Origin: Ruminococcaceae bacterium UBA2857
GTDB lineage: Bacteria; Bacillota; Clostridia; Oscillospirales; Acutalibacteraceae
Length of the DNA stretch: 64,000 nucleotides
Reading direction: 5' to 3'
NCBI GenBank assembly: GCA_002350705.1
Contig: DEFH01000057.1
Span: 10,758-74,757, forward strand
Shown piece after piece: positions 33,408 to 42,419 of this stretch (positions are counted from its first letter, which is position 1; every line of letters begins with the position of its first letter). The notes beneath the pieces are model-generated. The model was not told the origin of the DNA. It saw only the letters and a program-made list of their open reading frames with translations, and ran no database searches. Position numbers and translations under genes: made by a program.

Positions 33408-34367
33408 TCAGAATTCTGTCTTGATACTCCTTAAAAACAGGTCGGACAAACCATTTTTTGCCGTCGTGATACCGTTAATGACATTATATACTGTCTGACA
33501 TATCGGCAAATCTACATGGTATTTTTCCCCCAAATATACCAGTGCCTTCGTTGTATCAACACCCTCTGCCAGCTTATCAAACTTTTCTCCGTTGACAAGC
33601 ATTTCTCCGAATCTTCTGTTATGACTGTATTTGGAGAAAAGTGTGGCTTCATAGTCGCCCAAATGACACAATCCGTATGCTGACAGCTCATTGCCGCCCA
33701 TTGCCTTGATAAGCCTTGCGATTTCTCTTGTTCCTCTTGACATCAATGCACCTTTCAGTGATGACAGACTTAATCCGTCAAGCATTCCCGCTGCTATGCC
33801 AATCGTATTCTTTGCCGCTGCACCAACCTCTGTGCCAATCAAATCATTACCGACATAGAAACGAATCAATTCACCGGAAAATTCTTTGATTAATTCATGC
33901 TTTAACCATTCATGTCTTGAATCAATCACCATACAGTTGGGAATTCCTCGGCTGAAATCCTGCGGATGTCCCGGTCCTACCCATACCGCAACCGGTGTTT
34001 CTTCCGGTACAAACTCTTCTACAATCTCTGTTAAACGCTTGCCTGTGCTGACCTCTATGCCTTTCATGCACAGAACAATCTTCTTCCCCTTAATATCCAG
34101 TTCTGCCACTCTCGGAATAAACGATCTGACTGCCTGAGAACTGATTGAAATAATCATTACATCCGCACCTGCAACCGCTTTCTCCAGATGATCCGTTACT
34201 TCAATACTCTCTCTGAATGTCAGCATATTATTTTTTCTGGTATCCCTGATTTCAATAAACTGCGGTGCGTCAGACAAGCCCCATATCGTTACATGATGTC
34301 CGATTTTATCCAGATACCATGCAATAAAGGAACCCCATCTGCCGCAGCCTAAAAGCGTTATATTCAT
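33408..34367 (-). CDS. gpsA: NAD(P)-dependent glycerol-3-phosphate dehydrogenase
   Basis: A 319-residue enzyme making sn-glycerol 3-phosphate from dihydroxyacetone phosphate for phospholipid synthesis. The N-terminal nucleotide-binding motif is GCGRWGSF, and the catalytic/substrate region includes GAAAKNTIGIAAGMLDGL with the conserved Lys, plus GDYEATLFSKYSHNRRFG. The ATG is chosen because GGAGG lies 10 bases before it; an upstream in-frame TTG is one base from that site. It is separate from plsY (47617), which uses its product. The sequence is a divergent clostridial variant but all key regions are present. Confidence 0.88.
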   Translation of the reverse strand: MNITLLGCGRWGSFIAWYLDKIGHHVTIWGLSDAPQFIEIRDTRKNNMLTFRESIEVTDHLEKAVAGADVMIISISSQAVRSFIPRVAELDIKGKKIVLCMKGIEVSTGKRLTEIVEEFVPEETPVAVWVGPGHPQDFSRGIPNCMVIDSRHEWLKHELIKEFSGELIRFYVGNDLIGTEVGAAAKNTIGIAAGMLDGLSLSSLKGALMSRGTREIARLIKAMGGNELSAYGLCHLGDYEATLFSKYSHNRRFGEMLVNGEKFDKLAEGVDTTKALVYLGEKYHVDLPICQTVYNVINGITTAKNGLSDLFLRSIKTEF

Positions 34368-34437
34368 ATCCGCCAAGCCTCCGTTCTTTAATATAAATTT
34401 ATTATATCACATATTTTTTGGAAAATCTATAAAATAT

Positions 34438-34467
34438 TTGTACTTTTCTTAATAAATGTGCTATAAT
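34438..34467 (+). promoter_or_regulatory. trkA promoter
   Basis: TTGTAC (34438-34443), 18-bp spacer, TATAAT (34462-34467). Confidence 0.55.
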
Positions 34468-34502
34468 AGTTTCAAATATTTTTTGATAAGAGGTATCTGT
34501 CT

Positions 34503-35864
34503 ATGAATATTATTATTGTGGGCTGCGGCAAAATCGGTTCAACGATTCTGGAAAGCCTTGTGGAAGAAGGACATAATGTGGTCGGTATCGACAACGATGA
34601 AAAAGTTATCGAAGAAATTACCAATACCCATGATGTCATGGCGGTATGCGGAAACGGTGCCGATTATGATATGCTCAAAGAAGCCGGTGTTGAAAATACA
34701 GAAATGTTTATTGCTGTGACTTCATCTGACGAACTCAATATGCTTAGCTGTTATGTCGCTAAAAAAATGGGAGCAAAACACACCATTGCACGTATCAGAA
34801 ATCCCGAATACAATCTTAACAGTCTGGGATTCCTGAAACAGCAATTAGATTTATCTATGGCAATTAACCCGGAATCTCTCGCTGCCGTCGAAATGTTCAA
34901 TATTCTCAAACTTCCCTCTGCCGTCAAAATACAGACTTTCTCACAGCGTAACTTTGAAATCATCGAAATGATTCTCAAAGAGGGGTCTCCCATTGCCAGA
35001 TTGAAGCTGATGGAACTGCGAAACAAATTCAAAGCCAAATTCCTTATCTGTGCCGTCCAGCGTGGCGAGGATGTCTATATCCCCTCCGGCAACTTTCAGC
35101 TTATGCCCGGTGACAAAATCGGTCTGACTGCCTCTCCCTCTGAAGTCCAGAAGCTTATGCGTGCCCTGAAAGTGGACAAAAAACAAGCAAAGGATATTAT
35201 GATTCTGGGAGGAAGCAGGATCGCTTACTATCTCGCCAAAATGCTTACCGCCTCCGGAAACGGGGTTAAAATCATTGAAAAAGATCATGAAAAATGCGAG
35301 GAACTTTCCGAATCTCTGGACAAGGCTGTGATTATTGAGGGTGACGGTGCACAACAGGAACTGCTTTTAGAAGAGGGACTCACCTCTCTTGACGCTTTCG
35401 TTGCTTTAACAGGCATGGATGAGGAAAATATTCTCGTTTCTATCTTTGCATCTTCTCAGAATGTTCCTACCGTCATTTCAAAAGTCAACAGGAATGAACT
35501 TTCAAGCATGGCGGCAAGACTTGGATTGGACTGCATTATCTCTCCGAAAAAAACCGTTTCCGATGTTCTTGTACGCTATGCCAGGGCTTTGGAAAACTCC
35601 AGAGGAAGCAATGTCGAAACGCTCTACAATATCATGGATGACAAAGCAGAAGTCCTTGAATTCAATGTCCGTTCCGATTTCAAACAGGTCAATATCCCCC
35701 TGCGTGACCTCACTCTCAAACCCAATATCCTCATTGCAGGCATTATCCGTGACAGAAAACCGATTATTCCTGCCGGTGATGATATGATTATGAAAAACGA
35801 CAAAGTGATCGTTGTGGTAACGTCTGACCAGCGTCTCAATGATTTATCCGATATTATAAAGTGA
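34503..35864 (+). CDS. trkA: Trk potassium uptake protein TrkA
   Basis: A 453-residue cytoplasmic gating subunit of a Trk/Ktr K+ uptake system. It has two RCK modules, each a Rossmann domain plus a TrkA-C domain: the first nucleotide motif is GCGKIGSTI at residues 7-15 with an acidic residue at the strand 2 end, and the second is the degenerate GGSRIAYYLA near residue 237. It precedes trkH by 10 bp. The ribosome-binding site is AGAGG. Confidence 0.92.
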   Translation: MNIIIVGCGKIGSTILESLVEEGHNVVGIDNDEKVIEEITNTHDVMAVCGNGADYDMLKEAGVENTEMFIAVTSSDELNMLSCYVAKKMGAKHTIARIRNPEYNLNSLGFLKQQLDLSMAINPESLAAVEMFNILKLPSAVKIQTFSQRNFEIIEMILKEGSPIARLKLMELRNKFKAKFLICAVQRGEDVYIPSGNFQLMPGDKIGLTASPSEVQKLMRALKVDKKQAKDIMILGGSRIAYYLAKMLTASGNGVKIIEKDHEKCEELSESLDKAVIIEGDGAQQELLLEEGLTSLDAFVALTGMDEENILVSIFASSQNVPTVISKVNRNELSSMAARLGLDCIISPKKTVSDVLVRYARALENSRGSNVETLYNIMDDKAEVLEFNVRSDFKQVNIPLRDLTLKPNILIAGIIRDRKPIIPAGDDMIMKNDKVIVVVTSDQRLNDLSDIIK

Positions 35865-35874
35865 GGAAACAACC

Positions 35875-37332
35875 ATGAACAGACGAATGATTTTTTATAT
35901 GATAGGTGAAATTGTGATACTGGAAGGAATTCTCCTGGTGCTGCCCCTCCTGGTTTCTTTTATCTACTGGGAAGAAACAAGCATTTTCGCCTTTTCCGCC
36001 ACTATTATTGCCGCTTTGCTCTTTGGTTTCCTTATGACAAGGCTCTCCAAACCCAGCAACAAAATCATTTATGCCAAAGAGGGATTTATCATCGTCACCT
36101 TTGCATGGATTATCCTTTCTGCTGTCGGCTGTGTACCTTTTGTCGTCAGCGGTGAAATTCCCAATGTATTTGACGCTTTTTTTGAAACCGTCAGCGGCTT
36201 TACCACAACAGGGGCATCTATTCTCACCGATGTGGAAAGCATGAGCAAGGGAATGCTTTTCTGGAGAAGCTTTACTCACTGGCTGGGCGGTATGGGAGTA
36301 CTGGTACTTATTATGGCAATTATCCCCAAAGATTCCGCTACCGATTCAGGAAGGGCTATGCACATTCTCCGTGCCGAAATGGCCGGTCCTATTATCGGAA
36401 AGTTAGTCCCTAAAGCCAAAGATACCGCTAAAATTCTCTATATCATCTATTTTGCACTCACAGCACTGGAATTTCTGTTCCTGGTTATCGGTGATATGTC
36501 TTTATTTGACAGTATCGTTCATGCCGTCGGTACTGCCGGCACAGGCGGTTTCGGCATCAAAGCGGATTCTCTTGCAGGTTACAGTCCTTATTCCCAGTGG
36601 GTCATCACGATCTTCATGCTCCTTTTCGGCATCAATTTCAATCTCTATTATCTTTTGCTCCTCAAACGTTTCAAACCCGTCTTTTCCAACAGGGAATTAT
36701 GGTGCTACTTCGGTATTGTTCTTGTCTCTGTCGGCATTATTACATGGAATATTTTCCCTCTTTACAATAATTTCTCCGACTCGCTCAGACATTCCTCTTT
36801 CCAGGTCGCAGGAATTATCTCCTCTACGGGATATTCCAGTGTCGATTTTAACCAGTGGCCTCAGCTTTCCAAAAATATTCTCTTTTTACTTATGTTCATC
36901 GGCGGTTGTGCGGGCTCTACCGCAGGCGGTCTCAAAGTCTCCAGAGCTATGCTCCTCTTCAAGCTCATTCAAAAAGATGTCAAACATCTTCTGCATCCCC
37001 GTTCTGTTTCCTCTGTCAAGCTTGAAGGAAAAACCATTGACAACAACACACTTTACGGTGTCAGCACCTATTTTGCTTTATACATGGCTCTGATTCTTGG
37101 CACTTTCTTTATCATCTCCTTTGAACCTCTCAGCTTTGAAACCAATATGAGTGCCGCTGTCTCCTGTATCAACAATATCGGCCCCGGCTTCGGACAAGCC
37201 GGTCCTATGGAGGGCTATGCCGTTTACTCAAATTTCTCCAAAGCGATCCTCTCGATTGCCATGCTCCTTGGCAGACTTGAAATTTATCCCATTCTTCTGG
37301 CTTTCTACCCTCGCACATGGACTAAAAAATAA
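35875..37332 (+). CDS. trkH: Trk potassium uptake protein TrkH
   Basis: A 485-residue polytopic K+ channel/transporter subunit with the four-fold repeated pore architecture. Pore-loop sequences are seen as VSGFTTTGAS (near residue 105), GTAGTGGFG, SSTGYSSVD and NIGPGFG. It pairs with trkA. The ribosome-binding site is GTGAGGA. Confidence 0.93.
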   Translation: MNRRMIFYMIGEIVILEGILLVLPLLVSFIYWEETSIFAFSATIIAALLFGFLMTRLSKPSNKIIYAKEGFIIVTFAWIILSAVGCVPFVVSGEIPNVFDAFFETVSGFTTTGASILTDVESMSKGMLFWRSFTHWLGGMGVLVLIMAIIPKDSATDSGRAMHILRAEMAGPIIGKLVPKAKDTAKILYIIYFALTALEFLFLVIGDMSLFDSIVHAVGTAGTGGFGIKADSLAGYSPYSQWVITIFMLLFGINFNLYYLLLLKRFKPVFSNRELWCYFGIVLVSVGIITWNIFPLYNNFSDSLRHSSFQVAGIISSTGYSSVDFNQWPQLSKNILFLLMFIGGCAGSTAGGLKVSRAMLLFKLIQKDVKHLLHPRSVSSVKLEGKTIDNNTLYGVSTYFALYMALILGTFFIISFEPLSFETNMSAAVSCINNIGPGFGQAGPMEGYAVYSNFSKAILSIAMLLGRLEIYPILLAFYPRTWTKK

Positions 37333-37357
37333 GTATACTGCAAAAGGATTTGTTTTT

Positions 37358-38221
37358 ATGAGTAATTTAACCGATATATCTTATGTCAAAGGTGTTCTTG
37401 GCAAACACGGCTTTACTTTTTCAAAGGCTCTCGGTCAGAACTTCCTCATCAATCCCTCTGTCTGCCCCAAAATGGCCGAAATGTGCGGCTGCGGTGAACA
37501 GGTCGGTGTGATTGAGATCGGTCCCGGTGCCGGTGTCCTTACCAACGAACTCGCCAAAACAGCTTACAAAGTTGTTGCTGTCGAACTCGACAAGCGACTT
37601 CTCCCTGTTCTGGGTGAAACTCTCGCCCAACACAACAATATCAAAATTATTAACGGTGATGCGATGACTCTGGATTTTGTACAGTTGATTCAGGAGGAAT
37701 TCAATGGAGGCAGAGTTGTTATCTGTGCCAATCTCCCTTATTATATCACTTCACCTGTCATTATGCGGCTGCTCGAAGAAAAACTCCCCATTGACTCCCT
37801 TACCGTCATGGTTCAGAAAGAGGCTGCTATGAGAATCTGTGCTGCTCCCGGTACAAGAGAATCGGGAGCTATCAGTGCGGCTGTTCATTACTATGCTCAG
37901 CCGGAATTGCTTTTCAAAGTGTCTGCCGGCAGTTTTCTTCCCGCTCCCAAAGTTGATTCCGCTGTGATTCGTCTTAACATAAGAAATCAGCCGCCTGTTA
38001 CAGCGGCTGATGAAACCATGTTCTTTAAAGTTGTCAGAGCTGCCTTTCTCCAGCGAAGAAAAACGCTTGCCAATTCTCTCAGTGCGGGACTTTCCATGCC
38101 AAAAGCGGATATTTCCGCTCTCCTTGACAGTATCGGCATTCCCTCCAATGCTCGTGCCGAAGAAATGACCATGCAGCAATTCGCCGACATTGCCAATTCT
38201 CTCAGTGAACAAGAGCATTGA
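37358..38221 (+). CDS. rsmA: 16S rRNA dimethyladenosine transferase
   Basis: A 287-residue methyltransferase that dimethylates two adjacent adenosines at the 3' end of 16S rRNA. The GQNFL motif, SAM-binding VIEIGPGAGVLT and catalytic NLPYYITSP are present. The start MSNLTDI has AAAGGA upstream; an extension into trkH is not used. The last 20 bp overlap the convergent PAP2 gene. It is probably co-transcribed with trkAH, whose stop lies 25 bp before it. Confidence 0.95.
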   Translation: MSNLTDISYVKGVLGKHGFTFSKALGQNFLINPSVCPKMAEMCGCGEQVGVIEIGPGAGVLTNELAKTAYKVVAVELDKRLLPVLGETLAQHNNIKIINGDAMTLDFVQLIQEEFNGGRVVICANLPYYITSPVIMRLLEEKLPIDSLTVMVQKEAAMRICAAPGTRESGAISAAVHYYAQPELLFKVSAGSFLPAPKVDSAVIRLNIRNQPPVTAADETMFFKVVRAAFLQRRKTLANSLSAGLSMPKADISALLDSIGIPSNARAEEMTMQQFADIANSLSEQEH

Positions 38222-38747
38222 CCGGCTTTTTTGTTTCTCCGAAAAACATCTGCTCTGCTTTGTATGACAGTACAGCCGTCAGCACTCCAAACAACGCTCC
38301 GAACATGACATCTGTCGGAAAATGTACATACAGATACAGTCTTGAAAATGCCATCACTACTGCCAGAACATACAGGGCAATTCCTGCTTTCTTGTGATAG
38401 AAAAATACAATTGTTGCACACGAAAATGCAAAAAACGTGTGTCCCGACGGAAACGAATACTCCGACTCGGGCGGGACTATCAACTGTACTGTTTCATTCA
38501 GAACATACGGTCTGATCCTTTGCACAACTCGTTTCATGATCAGATTACAGACTACCACACTCACTGCCATATTGCACAGCAGCGAACGTCCCAGCTTTCT
38601 GTATCTCTTCACCGCCAGACAAAGGATTGTCAGCACAATCCACAGCAAACACCACCTTCCTAAAAATGATATACACGGCATGGCTCTGTCCAGAAAAGCA
38701 TTTCTGATACCCTGAATATTATTCAGCACGACAAATTCCCATTCCAT
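38202..38747 (-). CDS. PAP2-family membrane phosphatase
   Basis: A 181-residue membrane protein of the phosphatidic acid phosphatase type 2 family. The three conserved motifs are seen: KRVVQRIRP, PSGH, and SRLYLYVHFPTD with the catalytic His. Such enzymes dephosphorylate lipid phosphates such as phosphatidic acid or undecaprenyl diphosphate; the exact substrate is unknown. The start has AGGAGGGG upstream. The 3' end overlaps rsmA by 20 bp on the other strand. Confidence 0.85.
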   Translation of the reverse strand: MEWEFVVLNNIQGIRNAFLDRAMPCISFLGRWCLLWIVLTILCLAVKRYRKLGRSLLCNMAVSVVVCNLIMKRVVQRIRPYVLNETVQLIVPPESEYSFPSGHTFFAFSCATIVFFYHKKAGIALYVLAVVMAFSRLYLYVHFPTDVMFGALFGVLTAVLSYKAEQMFFGETKKPVNALVH

Positions 38748-38814
38748 GTTTTCCCCTCCTTTGATACTCTTTTCTGTCTTTATTATAACATACTTTTCCG
38801 TAAATACCTATCAA

Positions 38815-38858
38815 AAAAGCAGATTTTCTGAAAAATCATTCGGAAAATCTGCTTTTGT
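38815..38858 (-). terminator. Terminator of the acetyltransferase operon
   Basis: AAAAGCAGATTTTC stem and its complement, followed on the minus strand by a T run. Confidence 0.8.
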
Positions 38859-38859
38859 A

Positions 38860-39276
38860 TTACAGTTCTTTTGCCATATTGATATGCTCGCAGAATTCAT
38901 CATAGTATATCTCGCCTTCGGCATGATAACCCAACTTTTCATAAAACGGCTTTACTCTTACCTGTGCAGACAAAATCACTTTTTCTGCTCCGTCTTTTTG
39001 CAGAATTTTCTCGGTTTCCTCTATGATTCGCAAACCAATGCCCTTTCCTCGCATTTCTGCAAGTACTGCTACACGTCCGATATGATACGTTTTCGGATCA
39101 TCTTCACAGAACGCACGGCAACAGCCAATCGCCTTTACACCGTCGTACATCACAAAGTGACGAGCTTTACAGTCTGTTTCATCGAATTCGACTGTAAAGC
39201 CTTGTTCCTTTACAAATACCGTTTCCCGTATTTTTCGTGCATCTTCATTTAAACCGATACTTTCTTTGAGTTCCAT
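38860..39276 (-). CDS. GNAT-family N-acetyltransferase
   Basis: A 138-residue acetyltransferase. The acetyl-CoA-binding motif is GRVAVLAEMRGKGIG (Q/R-x-x-G-x-G/A-like) near residue 70, and the PFYEKLGYHAEGE segment is typical of the ElaA-like/GNAT group. The substrate is unknown. The start at MELKESI has AGGGGG upstream; a longer in-frame version is rejected. It follows yraN by 10 bp as the last gene of a seven-gene run from the signal-peptidase-like gene. Confidence 0.8.
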   Translation of the reverse strand: MELKESIGLNEDARKIRETVFVKEQGFTVEFDETDCKARHFVMYDGVKAIGCCRAFCEDDPKTYHIGRVAVLAEMRGKGIGLRIIEETEKILQKDGAEKVILSAQVRVKPFYEKLGYHAEGEIYYDEFCEHINMAKEL

Positions 39277-39286
39277 GCTTTTCCCC

Positions 39287-39697
39287 CTAAAAAACAGCAT
39301 ATTCTTCGTTTTGATAAAATGCGTTTTCAATATGACTGACTTCCGTTACACAGTGCTTGACTTTACTGTAAATTACTTCCACCACATCAAATCTCGGTTG
39401 TAATTCTGTCGGATATTCTGTCAAATAGTGCACTGCCGTTTTGATGATACATTGCTGTTTATGCAGTGTCACCGCCTCTGCCGGCCTGCTTGGAGAGCGG
39501 TTGTTCCTTGTCTTAACTTCCACGAACACAATACATTCACTGTTTTTGACAATCAAATCAATTTCCCCGTACCCCGAATGGTAATTTTTAGCACACTCTT
39601 CATAACCCTTATCCAACAAAAACTGTAAAGCTGTCTGCTCTCCTCGGTTTCCGATTTTCTGTACATAGGTGTGCTGCTGTTTTTCAGGATTTGTCAT
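39287..39697 (-). CDS. YraN/UPF0102 family endonuclease-like protein
   Basis: A 136-residue protein of the UPF0102 family, which has a restriction-endonuclease-like fold. The motif GYGEIDLIVK...VFVEVKTR (Asp and Glu-x-Lys) is the PD-(D/E)xK signature. Its ATG lies 14 bp inside the rnhB end, so they are translationally coupled; this is the usual neighbour of rnhB. Biological function is not settled. Confidence 0.85.
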   Translation of the reverse strand: MTNPEKQQHTYVQKIGNRGEQTALQFLLDKGYEECAKNYHSGYGEIDLIVKNSECIVFVEVKTRNNRSPSRPAEAVTLHKQQCIIKTAVHYLTEYPTELQPRFDVVEVIYSKVKHCVTEVSHIENAFYQNEEYAVF

Positions 39698-40331
39698 GGT
39701 TGTCTCCCAGAATTTTCTTCAAAAACGACGGGCGGTGTATTTCACACATTCCATATTCCAACAGTTTTTCTGTATGCAGCTTTGTTCCATAGCCTTTATG
39801 CTTTTCAAAGCCGTATTCGGGATATTTCTCTGCCATCTCTTTCATTAATCTGTCTCTGCTGACCTTTGCCAGAATAGAAGCTGCTGCTATACTATGCGAC
39901 AAGCTGTCTCCCTTTACAATCGCTTCACACGGAATCATCAGGAAAGGCTTTTTATTGCCATCTATCAAAGCGAAATCCGCCTTTTCTTGCAGTCCCTCCA
40001 CTGCTCTCTGCATGGCAAGCATCGCAGCATTCAAAATATTGATCGTTTCAATTTCTTCCACGCTTGCCCATGCCACACAATATGCTGTCGCCTTTTCTTT
40101 AATCTGTTCAAAAAGCTCTTCACGTTTTTTTTCTGTCAGCTTTTTGGAGTCATTGACTCCTTCCACGACAACTCCCTGAGGAAATATCACAGCTGCTGCA
40201 CATACCGGTCCTGCCAGCGGTCCTCTGCCTGCCTCGTCAACACCGCATATTTTCTCATAGCCTTCCGCTGCATACTGCTTTTCATAAGCAAGCATATCTA
40301 TCGTTTCCGTTATTTTTTTAGATTTTGACAT
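39684..40331 (-). CDS. rnhB: Ribonuclease HII
   Basis: A 215-residue RNase H2 that removes ribonucleotides from DNA. The start MSKSKKI has GAGGAG upstream. The catalytic Asp32-Glu33 are in GVDEAGRGPLAGP, and further acidic residues lie in ALIDGN. It overlaps rbgA by 14 bp and yraN by 14 bp. Confidence 0.95.
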   Translation of the reverse strand: MSKSKKITETIDMLAYEKQYAAEGYEKICGVDEAGRGPLAGPVCAAAVIFPQGVVVEGVNDSKKLTEKKREELFEQIKEKATAYCVAWASVEEIETINILNAAMLAMQRAVEGLQEKADFALIDGNKKPFLMIPCEAIVKGDSLSHSIAAASILAKVSRDRLMKEMAEKYPEYGFEKHKGYGTKLHTEKLLEYGMCEIHRPSFLKKILGDNHDKS

Positions 40332-41205
40332 ACGGATACTCCTCTGCTCTGTCAAGCGTGATTCTTCCCAGAGTTGCATTTCTAAATTCGTCAAGAACCG
40401 TTGCGGCTGCTCTTTCCGTATTGATTTCCCCGCCTGATATTAACATTCCTCTTCTTTTGCCCACAAGCTCCAGAATCTCATAACCCTGCAATTCAGCTAT
40501 TTCATTTGGCTCCATTCTGTATCTTGCACAAAGCTGCTGACAGTTGTTATCCCGCAGATATTCCAGCAATCTTCCTGCCAGATGCTCCGTGTCCAGAATA
40601 TCATCTTTCACTGATCCAATATATGCCAGTTTTTCTCCGACAAGCTTATCGTCAAATTTCGGCCACAATACGCCCGGTGTGTCCAGTAAATCAAATCCCT
40701 TGCCGATCGTAAACCATTGATTTCCTCTTGTTACACCCGGTCTGTCCTCTGTTCTGGCTCTGTTCTGCTTTGCCATTCTATTGATAAAAGACGACTTTCC
40801 CACATTGGGTATACCTACTACCATGACCTTTATCGTTCTTCCGGCCATGCCTTTCTCTTTCCATGACTGTATCTTGTCTGACAAAAGCCCTTTCACTGCC
40901 GGAATAAATGTATTGATTCCTTTTCCGGTTTTACAGTCCAGAGAAACCGCAGAAATATGATTCTCCCGAAACGTATTCAGCCATTTCTTGGTTTCATTCG
41001 GATCCGCCATATCGCTTTTATTCAGCACCACCATACGGGGTTTATTGTTGATAATACTACGCAGATCCGGATTACAGCTCGAATATGGGATTCTTGCATC
41101 CAACAGAATCGCTACGGCATCTATCAGCTTTAACTGGGCTTCGATTTGGCGTTTGGTTCTGGTCATGTGACCCGGAAACCACTGGATTGATTTCAGTTCT
41201 TCCAT
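40318..41205 (-). CDS. rbgA: Ribosome biogenesis GTPase RbgA (YlqF)
   Basis: A 295-residue circularly permuted GTPase needed for late 50S assembly. The G4 motif NKSD (near residue 63) precedes the G1 P-loop GIPNVGKSS (near residue 128) and G3 DTPG; the start IQWFPGHM is characteristic. It sits with the signal peptidase genes and rnhB, the classic Gram-positive arrangement. Confidence 0.95.
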   Translation of the reverse strand: MEELKSIQWFPGHMTRTKRQIEAQLKLIDAVAILLDARIPYSSCNPDLRSIINNKPRMVVLNKSDMADPNETKKWLNTFRENHISAVSLDCKTGKGINTFIPAVKGLLSDKIQSWKEKGMAGRTIKVMVVGIPNVGKSSFINRMAKQNRARTEDRPGVTRGNQWFTIGKGFDLLDTPGVLWPKFDDKLVGEKLAYIGSVKDDILDTEHLAGRLLEYLRDNNCQQLCARYRMEPNEIAELQGYEILELVGKRRGMLISGGEINTERAAATVLDEFRNATLGRITLDRAEEYPYVKI

Positions 41206-41219
41206 ACGCTTCTCCTACT

Positions 41220-41840
41220 TTACTGCATATTATAATATACTGTTCCAAACTTATCAAACGGTGAGATTCTCCATTGTGCCTTGCCGATAATATTATTCAG
41301 CGGTATCAGACCGATTTCTTTGCTGCGGCTGTCAAGAGAACCTTCACGGTTATCTCCCATCACAAACACATAGCCTTCCGGTATAATATTATCATACTCC
41401 TCCAACGAAAGCGAATTGGAAAGCATTCTTGTCGTACCTTTGATATACGGCTCATTCTGCAGAACTCCATCAACGATAACCTCACCTGTATCATAGTTGA
41501 TGTCCAGTCTCTGTCCTCCTGTCGCAATTACTCGCTTGATAATCGGATCACTGTAATTACTGCCGTGACTAATCACTACTATATCACCGTTTTGCGGTGT
41601 ATACATGAAATTCGTTACCAGCAGTCTGTCATCATTTTTCAGCGTATCTGTCATGGAACCGCCGCTGACCGTCACCTGTCTGACAACAAACGTCAGCAGC
41701 AGCAATACGACTACCAATGCCGCTATCATGGTTCCTATCCAGTCAAACAGAAATTCAGTTAAAGTTATCGTATCATCTTTTTCTTTTGCGGTAATCGTTC
41801 TTTTATGTGCCACTATTTTATTTTTCTCTTTTTCTTCCAT
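41220..41840 (-). CDS. lepB: Signal peptidase I
   Basis: A 206-residue membrane-anchored type I signal peptidase. One transmembrane segment (about 36-54) precedes the catalytic dyad Ser62 (SGGSMTDTL) and Lys102 (KRVIATGG); GDNREGSLDSR is also present. The ATG is chosen from GAGGTG spacing; an in-frame TTG two codons earlier is poorly spaced. It is 14 bp upstream of rbgA. Confidence 0.95.
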   Translation of the reverse strand: MEEKEKNKIVAHKRTITAKEKDDTITLTEFLFDWIGTMIAALVVVLLLLTFVVRQVTVSGGSMTDTLKNDDRLLVTNFMYTPQNGDIVVISHGSNYSDPIIKRVIATGGQRLDINYDTGEVIVDGVLQNEPYIKGTTRMLSNSLSLEEYDNIIPEGYVFVMGDNREGSLDSRSKEIGLIPLNNIIGKAQWRISPFDKFGTVYYNMQ

Positions 41841-41864
41841 GTTCAAAACACCTCTGCTGAAATT

Positions 41865-42398
41865 TTATAAAATCTTGAAATCGTTGAAAGGATATATCGT
41901 ACATACAGCTTTGCCTATAATATTATTCACGGGTACCAGTCCTACTTTCACAGAACGGCTGTCTGTGGAATGTTCCCGGTTATCCCCCATCACAAACACA
42001 TAGTCTTCCGGTATGACAAAATCAGACTTCGGCAACGGATTTCTTGCCTCTATTGTTTTGCCCTTGACATAGTCTTCGTCAAGAATCTTTCCGTCTACAG
42101 ACACTTCTCCTGTTGCATAATTTATCCGGATTCTCTGACCTCCTGTCGCAATCACTCGCTTGACAAGCGGCTCCTGTAGCATGGCTCCATGACTGATAAT
42201 GACAATGTCCTTTGGCTGCGGTGTATACCCGAGGCTCCACACTGCCAGACGATCTCCGTCATGCAGGGTATCTTCCATCGAATGTCCGTCCACATTGACC
42301 GGACGAACAATAAATACCATCACCAGAAACATCACAACTACTACTTTGATAATCATCTCTGCCATATCATATACAATAGCTGTCGAATTCCTTGCCAT
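41865..42398 (-). CDS. Signal peptidase I, second paralogue
   Basis: A 177-residue type I signal peptidase with one N-terminal transmembrane segment (about 15-32). The catalytic Ser40 is in VDGHSMEDTL and the general base Lys80 in VKRVIATGG; the GDNREHSTDSR box is intact. It is closely related to the adjacent 206-residue copy, probably a local duplication. Spacing from its GAGG ribosome-binding site is long. Confidence 0.93.
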   Translation of the reverse strand: MARNSTAIVYDMAEMIIKVVVVMFLVMVFIVRPVNVDGHSMEDTLHDGDRLAVWSLGYTPQPKDIVIISHGAMLQEPLVKRVIATGGQRIRINYATGEVSVDGKILDEDYVKGKTIEARNPLPKSDFVIPEDYVFVMGDNREHSTDSRSVKVGLVPVNNIIGKAVCTIYPFNDFKIL

Positions 42399-42419
42399 TG
42401 CAGACCATCGCCTCGCTTT

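Noticed and set aside
39684..39697. Possible frameshift between rnhB and yraN
   Set aside because: The 14-bp overlap uses different frames with complete family domains on both sides; it is normal translational coupling.
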